A DNA stretch of 64,000 nucleotides from G963691835 sp963691835 (GCA_963691835.1 OY829383.1:558001-622000), one strand, 5' to 3'. Counted from the first letter of the stretch, positions 42,329 through 52,506 are shown. Program-made: numbers and translations. Notes: generated by a model not told the origin, from the letters alone.

Positions 42329-43267
42329 ATGACCCTGAACAGCATGACCGGCTACGCGCGCCTGGAAGGCGAGATCACCCCGGCTTCGGACACGGGCTCC
42401 GACGGGACTGCAGCAGGCGCGACGCCCTGGCGGTGGAGTTGGGAGATCCGCTCGGTCAACGCCAAAGGGCTCGATATCCGAATGAGGCTCCCGAATGGCC
42501 GGGACCATCTCGAAGCACCGGTCCGGAAAGCGATTGGAGAGGTCTTGGCGCGGGGCTCGGTATCGGTTTCTCTGTCCATCTCCAGGGAGTCGGTCGCCAG
42601 CCGCATGGTGGTGAATGAGCCCCTGCTCGAACAGATCCTTGATCTTCAGAACACGTTGGAAGGCCGGGGCGTGGTGTACCCGGCACCGCCACGGTTGGAC
42701 GCGCTTCTTGGCGTGCGCGGCTTGTTCGAGATGGAAGCGGCTGAGCCCTCAACCGAGGACTCTGCGGCTGCTGAAGAAGCAGCGATGGCCGGGCTGAAGG
42801 GGCTTTTGGATGAGCTTGTCGGCATGCGCCATGGCGAAGGGCAAGCAATGGGCCGTGTGTTGGTGGAGCACCTTGAGACGCTGGATCAATTGCGGCAGGC
42901 GGCCAAGGCGCGCGCGGATGCTCAACCCATGGCGTTGCGGACCAAGATAGAAGAGCAATTGGCCACCTTGCTGGAGGCCTCTCCCCCCGTCTCGGAGGAC
43001 CGGCTGGCGCAGGAACTCGCACTTCTGGCAACGAAAGCGGATGTCCGGGAGGAACTGGACCGTCTTGGCGCCCACATCGACTCTTGCCGGGACCTTCTTG
43101 GTGGGGGTGGCCCGGTCGGGCGAAAGCTTGATTTCCTGTGCCAGGAGCTCAACCGGGAGAGCAATACGATCTGTTCCAAATCAGCGGACATGGAGTTGAC
43201 GCGGATTGGGCTTGACCTGAAATCCACGGTCGAGCGTTTCCGCGAGCAGGTACAGAACGTCGAGTAA
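42329..43267 (+). CDS. YicC family endoribonuclease-like protein
   Basis: 312 residues. NSMTGYARLEGE at the start, then SWEIRSVNAKGLDIRMRLP and GSVSVSLSISRE are the YicC_N signatures. The C-terminal RKLDFLCQELNRESNTICSKS and RIGLDLKSTVERFREQVQN are those of the DUF1732 domain. YicC proteins have been reported as RNases in E. coli. The gene is next to gmk (14 nt), the standard arrangement. The ATG at 42329 lacks a strong ribosome site. Confidence 0.93.
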   Translation: MTLNSMTGYARLEGEITPASDTGSDGTAAGATPWRWSWEIRSVNAKGLDIRMRLPNGRDHLEAPVRKAIGEVLARGSVSVSLSISRESVASRMVVNEPLLEQILDLQNTLEGRGVVYPAPPRLDALLGVRGLFEMEAAEPSTEDSAAAEEAAMAGLKGLLDELVGMRHGEGQAMGRVLVEHLETLDQLRQAAKARADAQPMALRTKIEEQLATLLEASPPVSEDRLAQELALLATKADVREELDRLGAHIDSCRDLLGGGGPVGRKLDFLCQELNRESNTICSKSADMELTRIGLDLKSTVERFREQVQNVE

Positions 43268-43280
43268 GGGACGGGACGCC

Positions 43281-43949
43281 ATGCAGAACCCGGAAATCAC
43301 GCGCCGCGGCCTGATGCTGGTCCTCTCGTCTCCGTCCGGGGCAGGTAAGACGACCATCTCGCGCCGAATTCTGGCGAGCGACGACAACATCGACATTTCG
43401 GTGTCGGTCACGACCCGCTCCCCCCGTACGGGAGAGGTGGACGGCGTGGACTACCATTTCCTGGACCGTGAGACCGTGGAAGCCATGATCGCGCGCGGAG
43501 AACTGCTGGAGCACGCGGAGGTTCACGGAAACCACTATGGCACCCCGAAAGGGGCCGTCGAAGCTGCCCTGTCCGACGGGCGGGATATCCTTTTCGACAT
43601 CGATTGGCAGGGAACGCAGCAACTCTCAGAACATGCCAGGAGCGATCTGGTATCGGTGTTCATCCTGCCGCCGTCGGGTGCCGCCCTCGAGTCCCGTCTG
43701 CGGACCCGGGCTCAGGATAGTGACGAGGTCGTCCAGCGGCGCCTCGCGGAGGCTGGGAATGAAATCAGCCACTACGCCGAGTACGACTACATCATCGTCA
43801 ATCAGGACATTGATGAGAGTGTCGCCCGGGTGACGGCGATCCTTGAAGGCGAGCGGTCGCGACGGGAGCGTCAGCCCGGTCTCGGCAGGTTCGTCCGGCA
43901 TCTCCAGGACGAGCTCGACCGCGCTTACGCGCCTGACCGCTCCGCGTAG
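43281..43949 (+). CDS. gmk: Guanylate kinase
   Basis: 222 residues. The P-loop is SSPSGAGKTTI, followed by VTTRSPRTGEVDGVDYHF (GMP site) and DIDWQGTQQL. Two acid-rich segments and the RLAEAGNEISHYAEYDYIIV lid region match Gmk. It makes GDP from GMP. 25 nt of its 3' end overlap the convergent rsmA. Confidence 0.96.
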   Translation: MQNPEITRRGLMLVLSSPSGAGKTTISRRILASDDNIDISVSVTTRSPRTGEVDGVDYHFLDRETVEAMIARGELLEHAEVHGNHYGTPKGAVEAALSDGRDILFDIDWQGTQQLSEHARSDLVSVFILPPSGAALESRLRTRAQDSDEVVQRRLAEAGNEISHYAEYDYIIVNQDIDESVARVTAILEGERSRRERQPGLGRFVRHLQDELDRAYAPDRSA

Positions 43950-44791
43950 GTACGCGCCAAGCGGCAGAACGTCTCCAGTTCCAGATCCTCTGGCCGGGCC
44001 GTGGGCTCGATCCCGGCTTGAACGAGCAGCGCCTCTCCACCGATGCCCCGAAGGCTCGCACGCAGCATCTTGCGCCGCTGGGCAAAGGCCGCCGCCGTCA
44101 CCGCTTCCAGCGCGGATTGCTCCGCCGGAAAGGCGGGCGCCGCTCTCGGTATCAAACGAACGACGGTTGAGGTGACCTTCGGCGCCGGCGTGAAAGCGCG
44201 AGGGGGGACATCAAACAACGGCTCGACCGTCGCCAGCCACTGACAGAAGACGGACAAGCGGCCGTAGTCCTTGCTCCCGGGTCCGGATGCAAGGCGGGCG
44301 GCCACCTCCTTCTGAACCATGACGACAATCGACTGGTAAACGGTTCCCTGCGCTAGCCATCCCGTGATCAGCCGGGTTGCGATGTTGTAGGGAAGGTTCG
44401 CAACGATACGCCTCGGTGCCGCCCCGATCGCGGCAGCATCGATCTTCATCGCGTCGTCGGCGACAATCCGGAGGCGTCCACCGGACACACCCACAAGGCC
44501 CGCGAGAGCGGCTACCGACCTGTCGTCTCTCTCCACCGCAACGACCTCGCGGGCGCCTTCCAGAAGAAGCGCCCTGGTGAGCCCGCCCGGACCGGGTCCA
44601 ATCTCAACGACCGTCCCTTCCGTCAGATCTCCTGCCGACCTTGCGATCCGCCGCGTGAGATTGAGATCTAAGAGAAAATTCTGCCCGAGAGAGCGCTTCG
44701 CCGCCAGATCATGGGCGGCGATCACCTCTCTCAGGGGAGGTAGCGCCGAGACCGCCGCGATAACCGGATCGTCTGCCGGTGGTTCAGACAC
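43925..44791 (-). CDS. rsmA: 16S rRNA dimethyladenosine transferase RsmA/KsgA
   Basis: 288 residues. LGQNFLLDLNLTRRIAR, the SAM loop EIGPGPGGLTRALL and the catalytic NLPYNIATRLI are all intact, and AFTPAPKVTSTVVRL is typical of KsgA. It dimethylates A1518 and A1519 of 16S rRNA. It overlaps surA (8 nt) upstream and gmk downstream. pdxA, often between surA and rsmA in this order, is absent. Confidence 0.96.
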   Translation of the reverse strand: MSEPPADDPVIAAVSALPPLREVIAAHDLAAKRSLGQNFLLDLNLTRRIARSAGDLTEGTVVEIGPGPGGLTRALLLEGAREVVAVERDDRSVAALAGLVGVSGGRLRIVADDAMKIDAAAIGAAPRRIVANLPYNIATRLITGWLAQGTVYQSIVVMVQKEVAARLASGPGSKDYGRLSVFCQWLATVEPLFDVPPRAFTPAPKVTSTVVRLIPRAAPAFPAEQSALEAVTAAAFAQRRKMLRASLRGIGGEALLVQAGIEPTARPEDLELETFCRLARTYAERSGA

Positions 44792-46103
44792 GGGTGTCTA
44801 TGAACGCGGAACGCCGAAGATCCCGGAGCAGCCGCTGGGACAGCGAATCAAAGCGTTGGGTCTGAAGTTGCCGACGCACATCCTCCGCCGAGGGTAGATT
44901 GCTGGGAGCCTCTTCCTTGGAGCAGATCATAACGATGCTCACCCCGGTCGGGAGCTTGACCGGCTCGCTCGCCACACCGACTGCCAGCCCACGGACGGCG
45001 TCCCGGAAGGGAGGTGCCAGTTCTCCGATCTTGAGTGTCCCGAGGTCGGCGGGAACCGGGCTGTCCACTTCGGTGGCGAGGCGATCCATGTCGACACAGG
45101 CCTCGGCACTCTCACGCACGCTGCCTGCAAGCGTGATCTGATTGTCCGCCTCGGCTTGTGAACTTCCGGCGGGGATTGGCAGAAACACTTGCTTCAATTC
45201 GACGGTCGCATCCAACGGGTTCGACGCCGCCAGGATGCGCCGTCCCGCCATCCGGATGATGTGGTAGCCGAACAGTGTCCTGACCGGGTCAGAAATCTGG
45301 TTCGGCTCCAGGGTCTGAAGGGTGGTGTCGAGTTCCCGGGAGAGCTGTCCGTCCGAGACCCAGCCCACATCACCCCCAGTGGCCGCCGTGGCACTTTGAC
45401 TGAACTCCCGTGCGAGAGCGGAGAAGTTGCCGCCCCCTCTCAGTTGCTCAACGATACGGGCGGCAAGGCCGCGTACCTCATTCTCACGGGTCGGATCCTC
45501 AACCCTCAGCAGGATTTCCTGGACGCGGGACTGCGGTTTACCGACATTCTCCTCGAAGCGGCTGATCACATCCTGGACTTCGTCTTCACCGACTGTAGCG
45601 ACCCTGCTGAAACGCTGCCGCACCAACTTCGACCACGCGATCTCCGCCCGCATCTGGTTCAGCGCGCTCTCAATATCGATGCCCTGCTGTCGAAGAAACG
45701 ATTCGAACGATCCGGTAGGGATCTTATTCCGGCGTTCCAAGATCGACTTGGCGTTATCGAGATCCCTTTCCGAAACCTCGATCCCGAAACGTTCGGCCTC
45801 TTCAAGTTTGAGGGTTTCGTCGATCAGCCCATCCAGGACACGCGGCCACAATCGGCGATGGGTTTGTGGGGTGTTGGGCAAGTCTGATGAGATGACGATG
45901 AAATGAGTCCGTGCTGCGAGATCACGTACTGAGATCACTTTGTCGTTCACGACCGCCGCGATGCGAAGAACATCCTGAGCATTCGCGCCGGATGCATTCA
46001 TGAACGCCGCGACCGAAACGCCGACCGTAATGGTCATCACCTTTGCCGCACCGAGAAGATGGCTCGCCCTTTTGGACCAGTCGAAGAGTCGATGTGTGAT
46101 CAT
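44784..46103 (-). CDS. surA: SurA-like periplasmic chaperone/peptidyl-prolyl isomerase
   Basis: 439 residues. A signal peptide ends near NASGANAQ (about 43). The SurA N-domain follows (IAAVVNDKVISVRDLAART and LIDETLKLEEAERF). One parvulin domain spans about 190-300 (REFSQSATAATGGDVGWVS, FGYHIIRMAGRR). A second PPIase-like stretch near 350-400 (LPTGVSIVMICS) is degenerate. SurA escorts outer membrane proteins such as LptD, which is encoded just upstream in the transcript. The exact start is unclear, as Met23 is also possible. Confidence 0.9.
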   Translation of the reverse strand: MITHRLFDWSKRASHLLGAAKVMTITVGVSVAAFMNASGANAQDVLRIAAVVNDKVISVRDLAARTHFIVISSDLPNTPQTHRRLWPRVLDGLIDETLKLEEAERFGIEVSERDLDNAKSILERRNKIPTGSFESFLRQQGIDIESALNQMRAEIAWSKLVRQRFSRVATVGEDEVQDVISRFEENVGKPQSRVQEILLRVEDPTRENEVRGLAARIVEQLRGGGNFSALAREFSQSATAATGGDVGWVSDGQLSRELDTTLQTLEPNQISDPVRTLFGYHIIRMAGRRILAASNPLDATVELKQVFLPIPAGSSQAEADNQITLAGSVRESAEACVDMDRLATEVDSPVPADLGTLKIGELAPPFRDAVRGLAVGVASEPVKLPTGVSIVMICSKEEAPSNLPSAEDVRRQLQTQRFDSLSQRLLRDLRRSAFIDTRV

Positions 46104-46253
46104 TGGGCCGCTTGGTCTTTCAATCTTCGTATCCCGTCAGTATCGGCGCGGAAGATGGCGACTCCGTGACCGGCGGGCAAGCGAGTTCCGCCGCCGGGAG
46201 GCGATCTTTTCACACCTCGGACAAGGTTCGACATATCCGGGCGGTGAAGAAAC

Positions 46254-48479
46254 CTACTGGTTCTCCACCCCGCCAAGATGCTTCAGCACGATCCGGAGAA
46301 ACACCCGGTCTTCGGGCTCAAGTCCTGAATCCTCAAGATTACGTCGCTCGAAGTCCACACCGAACAGGATGCATTCATCCTGATAGAGGAGACCGGTCTT
46401 CGCCGACAACGTCTCGCTCGAGCCGTCCGACAGGTCCTGAACAAGATTTCCGGTAACCGTCCAGTTTTCATTGAGGCGGAAGCGGGCGTTCAGGTCGATC
46501 TGCTCGCGGTCGCCGAAGCTCTGAGCGGTTTCCTGTTCGTCCAGCAGCGCGTAGTCCGCAGTCAGCCCAAACCGCCCACGATCAATCCGGAAGCCGATCT
46601 CATTGCGGCGCGCATCCAGGTCGTCCGCATCGATCCTGAAGCGGTAGAGCAGGTCGAGCCACGGAAATGGCGATACTTCCAGGCGGCCGACGAGATCCGA
46701 CACGTCATCCGCCAAGCCAGATCCGTTGGGAAAGGGGCCGTCCCCGATGAAACGGTAGCTTTGACCAATCAGAAAGCTCGATGACCCACCCCCGTCCCCG
46801 TAAATGCCGACGCGCACGCCATAGTCGAGCCTCGAGCCGCTGGTCACGCGGTCGTATCCCTCAAAGCGGTTTAGCCGGAAAAGGGTCGTATCGTCGAACT
46901 CGAAAGCCTGACTGTCTTCGTTCGGGATCTCGTCCGGATTGCCGCCGTTGGGAGCCCCGACGACCTGAACGATCGGCTCCACAAGCTGGGTATAGTTGTT
47001 GCCTCTGCGCGCGAGTGGGTAGCGCCATCCCAAGGCGAGCTGCGGGAAGAAACGGCCCGTGATCTCTTCGTCGTCTTCCAAGGTCGGATCGGTCGACCCC
47101 GTGGGGTTGGCGACCGAATAGACATCGCCCTGAACCGAAGCGGCGAAGGAATAAATCTCGCCGGAGGGGGCGTAGTACGGAATCTCCCACCCGCCTTTGA
47201 CCGACAGCCGGGAGCTGTCGGTTCCGGTTTGGCGGGTTAGAACCATGGCGTTCGTATCGACTTTGAACCGCCCGCCGCCCGCGCTGGGTTCGCTGACGAA
47301 GCTGTACTGGGCAAATGGGGTGACGATCGGAGAGCGGCTGCGGTCGTCACCCGCCCGCAATCCCTGGAATTTGTATGCGTGTACAGCGGCATAGTTCCGG
47401 TGACGGAACCCTTCGGCAAACAATTGGGAGGTCAGGACTTCCTTGTCGCCCAACCGATACCGTCTGAGATAGGTCCGGTCGCTCGACTGCTCGAAGTCAA
47501 AACCGGCCCGCCACGTATTGGTAAGCGCGAACCTGCCTTCAAAGTCCGCACTGCCTTCCAGCCCATTCTCGCCCCGTTCAACTTCGCCTTCGTCCCGCTG
47601 CTCCACATAGGCTGTTGTGGTATCGAGTTCGATCTGACCTCGCGTGAACCGGCGCCGGTACTTCGCCCGGACGGCCAGCCCCTCTTTCGCGTAGACGATC
47701 GGCTCGACCTCGACATCCGACTGATCGTCGATCACGTGGTAGTAGGGTTGTCCGTAGATGGCGCCAAGATCACCGGAGAATCCGAGGGTGGGTGCCAGAA
47801 AACCACTGCGCCGTTTTACGGTCGGGTCCGGGTGCACGAGGTAGGGGGTGTAGGCGACGGGCACACCAAAGAACTCCAGCGTCGCATCCTCGTACTCGAT
47901 GTTCTTCGCCGCCTCGTCGTGGGTTACACGCACAGCCTTGATCTGCCACAACGGCGCCCGGTCCGGATTGTCCTCACAAAGATTGCAGGGGGAGAAGACA
48001 GCCTTGTCCATCTCCTTCCGCTCGCCGTTCACCCGCCGCGCCCGGTTGGCGGCGAAGCGGGAACCGTCAGTCAGGAGTGCGCGGAGGTTGTCGATGAAGC
48101 CGTTTTTGAGATCCGCGTCCAAGACGGCGTAATTGGAGAACAGAACCTCGCCCGTCGGCTCCAACAGGGAGATGTTCCCGCTGGCCGTGACCGTGTTGTC
48201 TTGCTGATTGTAGGTGATCGTATCGGCGAGAAGGATGCGGTCCCCCTGGGACAGCTCAACATTGCCCCGCGCGGTGACGATCGCCTTTCTTTCGTCGTAG
48301 ACCAACTCGTCCGCCGTGAAGAGGACAGGGGTGTCCCGCGAAATCGGCGTTTGCGCAGCGGATGGCTGTGCTGCTGCGGCTAAGACGATCGCGGACAGGA
48401 AGAGAACCGCCACAAGGCCCCGGAGCCGAGCCTTCAAGTCTCTCAGGACGCCGCCATCTCCCCCCAGATCTGACAGCAT
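46254..48479 (-). CDS. lptD: LptD, LPS-assembly outer membrane protein
   Basis: 741 residues. A signal peptide of about 43 residues ends at SAAQ. An OstA/jellyroll domain (LVYDERKAIVTARGNVELSQ) is followed by a large beta-barrel rich in aromatic strands, ending with LRIVLKHLGGVENQ. CNLCEDN near 173 and ECILFGVDFER near the end are the cysteines used for its disulfides in alphaproteobacteria. It inserts LPS in the outer leaflet with LptE. It is followed by surA and preceded by lptG in the same operon. Confidence 0.95.
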   Translation of the reverse strand: MLSDLGGDGGVLRDLKARLRGLVAVLFLSAIVLAAAAQPSAAQTPISRDTPVLFTADELVYDERKAIVTARGNVELSQGDRILLADTITYNQQDNTVTASGNISLLEPTGEVLFSNYAVLDADLKNGFIDNLRALLTDGSRFAANRARRVNGERKEMDKAVFSPCNLCEDNPDRAPLWQIKAVRVTHDEAAKNIEYEDATLEFFGVPVAYTPYLVHPDPTVKRRSGFLAPTLGFSGDLGAIYGQPYYHVIDDQSDVEVEPIVYAKEGLAVRAKYRRRFTRGQIELDTTTAYVEQRDEGEVERGENGLEGSADFEGRFALTNTWRAGFDFEQSSDRTYLRRYRLGDKEVLTSQLFAEGFRHRNYAAVHAYKFQGLRAGDDRSRSPIVTPFAQYSFVSEPSAGGGRFKVDTNAMVLTRQTGTDSSRLSVKGGWEIPYYAPSGEIYSFAASVQGDVYSVANPTGSTDPTLEDDEEITGRFFPQLALGWRYPLARRGNNYTQLVEPIVQVVGAPNGGNPDEIPNEDSQAFEFDDTTLFRLNRFEGYDRVTSGSRLDYGVRVGIYGDGGGSSSFLIGQSYRFIGDGPFPNGSGLADDVSDLVGRLEVSPFPWLDLLYRFRIDADDLDARRNEIGFRIDRGRFGLTADYALLDEQETAQSFGDREQIDLNARFRLNENWTVTGNLVQDLSDGSSETLSAKTGLLYQDECILFGVDFERRNLEDSGLEPEDRVFLRIVLKHLGGVENQ

Positions 48480-48570
48480 TTAGCGTGTTGCTCCAAAACG
48501 TATCAGTCGGGGCCCCAGCGGTTTCGGCCGGCTCGGCCGCCTTCCGGCGGGTGGCTTGGGGCTCAGCACG

Positions 48571-49671
48571 CTATCCGTCCTCCAAATGCAGCAAACTGGT
48601 CACGCCGAGCATGGTCGTGACCGTCGCCGGTGTCCAGGCGGCAAGCACCTCCGGAATCCGGGAAGACAATCCGAGCGCGAAGACAAGGTCCGATATGAAG
48701 TAAAGAAGAAATCCGGAAAACAGACCGGCGACCGCCCAACCCAGGGTTCCCCCCCGCCGTGTCAGCCGGAGCGAGAAGGTGGCGGCGATCAGGACCATGG
48801 CGCACAACAACAACGGTGAGGCGAGTTCGGCGTGGAAGTAAAGCCTGTGCCGGACCGCCGGAAAGCCCGCTTCCTCGAGAATCGAGATGAACTTCGGAAG
48901 CTCCCAGAAGGACATGGTCTCAGGCGAGGCGAAGCTGTCCTGGATGTTGTCCATCGTCAGGCTTGTCTCGATAGAGAACTTCTTCCGGATCTGAGGGATC
49001 GCGTCCGGCGTTGTGTAGACGGACTCCTCAAGCTCCCATCGGCCCGGCAGAAGCTGGGCCGAGGTGGCGTCAACCCGACCGAGGAACTCGCTGTTGGCGC
49101 CAAACAGGAAGACGGACACGCGGCCGAGCCCGCTGCTGTCAGCCTCACCGCTGACCCCGGCCGCATACAGAACGGAATAACCATCGCCCCGGCGCTCCCG
49201 AAGCCACAATCCGCCCTTCGACAAGGCCGCGAAGTTGTCCCGGTTTCTAAGGATTTGGTTTTCCAGCCCCTCGTATCGCGCGGTCATGGAGGATGCGATC
49301 GGGTTGATCAGCCCGACTTTGACAATGCCGATCACCGCCGCAGCCGCCAGGGCCGGCAACAGAAACTGCCAAACCGAAACACCGGCGGCCCGCGCGACCA
49401 CCAACTCCTGGTTCCGGGTCATCCGGGTGAAAGCGATCATGCTGCCGAACAGCACGGCGAACGGCAGGATCGTAAGCCCCATATGCGGCGCCTTCAGCGC
49501 GGCCATCTCGGCGAGGAGCAGCAGGCTCGCATCCTCCCGGTTCGCACCCCGGCGAAGCAACTCGATGAGGTCCAGCAGGAAGACGACCGCCATGATCGCC
49601 ATGAATGTGCCGAAGACCGCTGCCAGGAACTGGCGGCCGAAATAGCTGGACAGCGTCGTCGAGAGATTCAC
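48571..49671 (-). CDS. lptG: LptG, inner membrane LPS export permease
   Basis: 366 residues from a GTG at 49671 with a perfect AGGAGG six bases ahead. The start gives a VNLSTTLSSYFGRQFLAAVF N-terminus. About six membrane helices and a periplasmic beta-jellyroll (about 170-265) match the YjgP/YjgQ family. With LptF and LptB it extracts LPS from the inner membrane. An upstream in-frame ATG (49758) would run into lptF and is rejected. 10 nt after lptF. Confidence 0.94.
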   Translation of the reverse strand: MNLSTTLSSYFGRQFLAAVFGTFMAIMAVVFLLDLIELLRRGANREDASLLLLAEMAALKAPHMGLTILPFAVLFGSMIAFTRMTRNQELVVARAAGVSVWQFLLPALAAAAVIGIVKVGLINPIASSMTARYEGLENQILRNRDNFAALSKGGLWLRERRGDGYSVLYAAGVSGEADSSGLGRVSVFLFGANSEFLGRVDATSAQLLPGRWELEESVYTTPDAIPQIRKKFSIETSLTMDNIQDSFASPETMSFWELPKFISILEEAGFPAVRHRLYFHAELASPLLLCAMVLIAATFSLRLTRRGGTLGWAVAGLFSGFLLYFISDLVFALGLSSRIPEVLAAWTPATVTTMLGVTSLLHLEDG

Positions 49672-49681
49672 GGCCCGCCTC

Positions 49682-50797
49682 CTATGCCGCCGCAGGCGCC
49701 GACGCGCCGGTCGGCCTGCGAAGCCTCTGTCGTGCCAACGCGACAAGGGCTCCGGCAATGGGCAAGAGGATGGCCAAATACATGAGCGGGATGGTTACAG
49801 GCTCTTTCGCGGCGATAAGCTTCGAGCCCAGCCCTCCCGCCTCAAGCATGCCTGCAAGAACGATGGCAATGGCCAGACGTTTCGACTGACCGCGTCGTGA
49901 GAACTCCCCTCTCAGCACCACCGCCAGCCCGACGAGGGTCAAGGCCAGCGCGAGGAACGGCATGGTCAGCCTCGAATGCCCTTCGGCCCGGAACTCATTG
50001 AAGTTGCGCGGGGCCGTCACCGACTCGGTCGGATAGAGAAGATCGAGCAGGAAGAGTTCGTTCATATCCCGGAACACTCGGGGGTCGACCGCGCCCAGAT
50101 TGCCGATATCGACCGTATATTTGTCGAAGTAGAGAAGCGTGATGGTCCCGGTCTTCCGGTCGCGCGCCTGACGGTTTCCGTTGACCATGCGAACCTTCGG
50201 CCCCTCCGGCGTCAGAACCAGGGCCCCCTGCTCTGCGACCAGGGTCACCGCCTCGTCCGCGTCGCGGTCGTCATGGACAATGATCTCCTCCAATCCACCG
50301 GACTGAGAGCGCTTGTGGATATACACGGTGATCTTGTCGCCCAGACTGTTGAAGACACCCTCTCTCAGGAGAACATCGGAATAGCTGTGCCGAATCTGGA
50401 ACTGCAGTTCCTTGAAGCCCCGATAGGACAACGGGATCAAGTAAAGCGTCATCAGGTAGCACAACGCCGTCGTGGCGACGCCGACCAGGATCGCAGGTCG
50501 CGCCAATCCGAGCGGGCTGACCCCAGCCGCGGAAAGAACCACCAGTTCCCGATCATTTGCCATCTTGTTGTAGGTGAACAGCACCGCCGCGAAACAGGCG
50601 ATCGGCAGAACAATGGCAAGGAATGTCGGCATCAGCATGAAGGTCAGCTGAAGGAACGTGAACAGAGGCAGCCCCCGGTTCACGATCAGATCGATGAACC
50701 GGAGCGACTGGCTGAGCCAGATGACGCAGGTCAGCGACACCACGACGATGACCATCGCCGTAACCATCTGCGTTGCAAAGTAGCGACCGACGCGCAT
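49682..50797 (-). CDS. lptF: LptF, inner membrane LPS export permease
   Basis: 371 residues from MRVGRYFATQMVTAM, with six membrane helices and a periplasmic domain of the YjgP/YjgQ family, including YNKMANDRELVVLSAAGVSP. Partner of LptG. It is first in the minus-strand lptF-lptG-lptD-surA-rsmA order. The upstream start at 50854 lacks homology. A promoter is expected in the 227-nt divergent gap with pepA. Confidence 0.94.
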   Translation of the reverse strand: MRVGRYFATQMVTAMVIVVVSLTCVIWLSQSLRFIDLIVNRGLPLFTFLQLTFMLMPTFLAIVLPIACFAAVLFTYNKMANDRELVVLSAAGVSPLGLARPAILVGVATTALCYLMTLYLIPLSYRGFKELQFQIRHSYSDVLLREGVFNSLGDKITVYIHKRSQSGGLEEIIVHDDRDADEAVTLVAEQGALVLTPEGPKVRMVNGNRQARDRKTGTITLLYFDKYTVDIGNLGAVDPRVFRDMNELFLLDLLYPTESVTAPRNFNEFRAEGHSRLTMPFLALALTLVGLAVVLRGEFSRRGQSKRLAIAIVLAGMLEAGGLGSKLIAAKEPVTIPLMYLAILLPIAGALVALARQRLRRPTGASAPAAA

Positions 50798-50949
50798 GCA
50801 TCCCGTCCGGAGCTGCCCGATCTCGATGACATTGCCTGACCGGGCGGGCGACAACCCGGCTGACGGCGCGGAGAATACCGTTCTCAGCCCGATAGCCCAA
50901 GCGTCATGGGTTGGGGGTCCTTTACTCCCGCGCGCCGACGACCGGCGCG

Positions 50950-50978
50950 TTGACTCCCGCCAAGGCCGGGGCTACCGA
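50950..50978 (+). promoter_or_regulatory. Candidate pepA promoter
   Basis: TTGACT (50950-50955) and TACCGA (50973-50978) are separated by 17 nt, 47 nt upstream of the pepA start. The -10 is weak, so this is a suggestion only. No gene lies in 50798-51024. Confidence 0.3.
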
Positions 50979-51024
50979 TGACGCTGTTCCGAAAGCATGG
51001 TTTGTTCGAGAGAGGACCCGTCGC

Positions 51025-52506
51025 ATGGAGATCGGATTCGAGTCGTTGGGCGTGCCCGCAAACGGCGCCGTCGTTATCGGGGTCACCCAGGACCGCACCC
51101 TGCTGGAGCATGGCCAAGCGCTGGACGAGAGCCTGGGGGGCTTGCTGACCGCCGCAATGGCCAACAGCCGATTTACCGGCAACGAGCACCAGACACTGAC
51201 CGTCGCTTCCGCGCGGGGACAGGTCGTGCTCTACGGTCTGGGCGACGGCTCAAAGATCGACGCGATGTGGTGTGAGAGGGCCGGTGGCACGATTTTCGGT
51301 GAGTTGTCCATGTCCGGCGCCGAGCAGGTCACGGTCATCTTCGAGCCGCACGGCGATGACGCATCGGGGATCGCGGCACGCGCGGCCCATCTAGGCCAGG
51401 GTGCGCTGCTGAAGTCCTACCGGTTCGACAAGTACAAGACGAAGCTCGAGGACAAGGATAAGCCGTCGCTCGCCAAGATGACGATCGCGACACCGGAAGC
51501 CGATGAGGCTACAAGCACCTTCGATGATCTCTCCCATGTCGCCGCCGGGGTCTTCCTCGCCCGCGACCTTGTCAATGAGCCGCCGATCACCCTGACACCT
51601 GTGGAGTTCGCACGGAGATGCGAAGCGTTGGGCGCCTATGGCCTGGAGGTCACCGTCCTGGACGAGCCTGCCATGGAAGCCCTCGGAATGTGGACATTGC
51701 TGGGCGTCGGCCGGGGCAGCGTCGCCGAGAGCCGCCTCGTCGTGATGGAGTGGAAGGGCGGCGCCGAGGGGGAAAAGCCTCTCGCCTTCGTCGGCAAGGG
51801 AGTTTGCTTCGATACCGGCGGCATTTCGCTGAAGCCGGCGGGCGGTATGGACCTCATGAAAATGGATATGGGCGGGGCCGCGGTGGTCACCGGTCTGATG
51901 CGCGCACTTGCCGGGCGAAAAGCACCGATGAACGCGATCGGCGTCATCGGCTGCGTGGTGAACATGCCGGACGGTGACGCCCAGGTCCCCTCCGACATCG
52001 TGACGTCCATGTCCGGACAAACCGTCGAGATCCTGAACACGGATGCGGAGGGTCGTCTCGTTCTCGCGGACGCGCTTTGGTACACCCAGGATAAGTACGA
52101 TCCTGCCTTCATGATCGACCTCGCGACGTTGACCGGCGCGATGATGGTGGCGCTGGGCAAATCGACCTGCGGTTTCTTCTCGAACGACGATACCCTGTCG
52201 GACAAGCTTACCGACGCCGGAACGGCGGTAGGGGAACGCGCGTGGCGGATGCCGCTTGGCGCGGACTACGACAAGCTGATCGAGAGCGATTTCGCGGACA
52301 TGAAAAATGTCGGCCCCCGGGAGGGCGGCGCCATCACGGCGGCTTGCTTCCTTCAGCGCTTCGTCAACGACAAGACCTGGGCTCACATGGACATTGCCGG
52401 TGTCGCCTGGGAAGACAAAGGCAAACCCACGGTCACCAAGGGCGGCAGCGGATGGGGCGTCCGGCTCCTGGACCAGTTGGTCCGGGATGGCTGGGACGCG
52501 TCCTAG
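51025..52506 (+). CDS. pepA: Leucyl aminopeptidase PepA
   Basis: 493 residues. The C-terminal M17 catalytic domain has GKGVCFDTGGISLKPAGGMD (metal-binding Lys and Asp), KMDMGGAAVV and NTDAEGRLVLADAL with the two-metal site. The N-terminal domain is the usual DNA/peptidase macro-like part. It removes N-terminal residues and can act as a DNA-binding regulator in some bacteria. The start at 51025 is preferred on homology to the in-frame GTG/ATG at 50911. Confidence 0.95.
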   Translation: MEIGFESLGVPANGAVVIGVTQDRTLLEHGQALDESLGGLLTAAMANSRFTGNEHQTLTVASARGQVVLYGLGDGSKIDAMWCERAGGTIFGELSMSGAEQVTVIFEPHGDDASGIAARAAHLGQGALLKSYRFDKYKTKLEDKDKPSLAKMTIATPEADEATSTFDDLSHVAAGVFLARDLVNEPPITLTPVEFARRCEALGAYGLEVTVLDEPAMEALGMWTLLGVGRGSVAESRLVVMEWKGGAEGEKPLAFVGKGVCFDTGGISLKPAGGMDLMKMDMGGAAVVTGLMRALAGRKAPMNAIGVIGCVVNMPDGDAQVPSDIVTSMSGQTVEILNTDAEGRLVLADALWYTQDKYDPAFMIDLATLTGAMMVALGKSTCGFFSNDDTLSDKLTDAGTAVGERAWRMPLGADYDKLIESDFADMKNVGPREGGAITAACFLQRFVNDKTWAHMDIAGVAWEDKGKPTVTKGGSGWGVRLLDQLVRDGWDAS

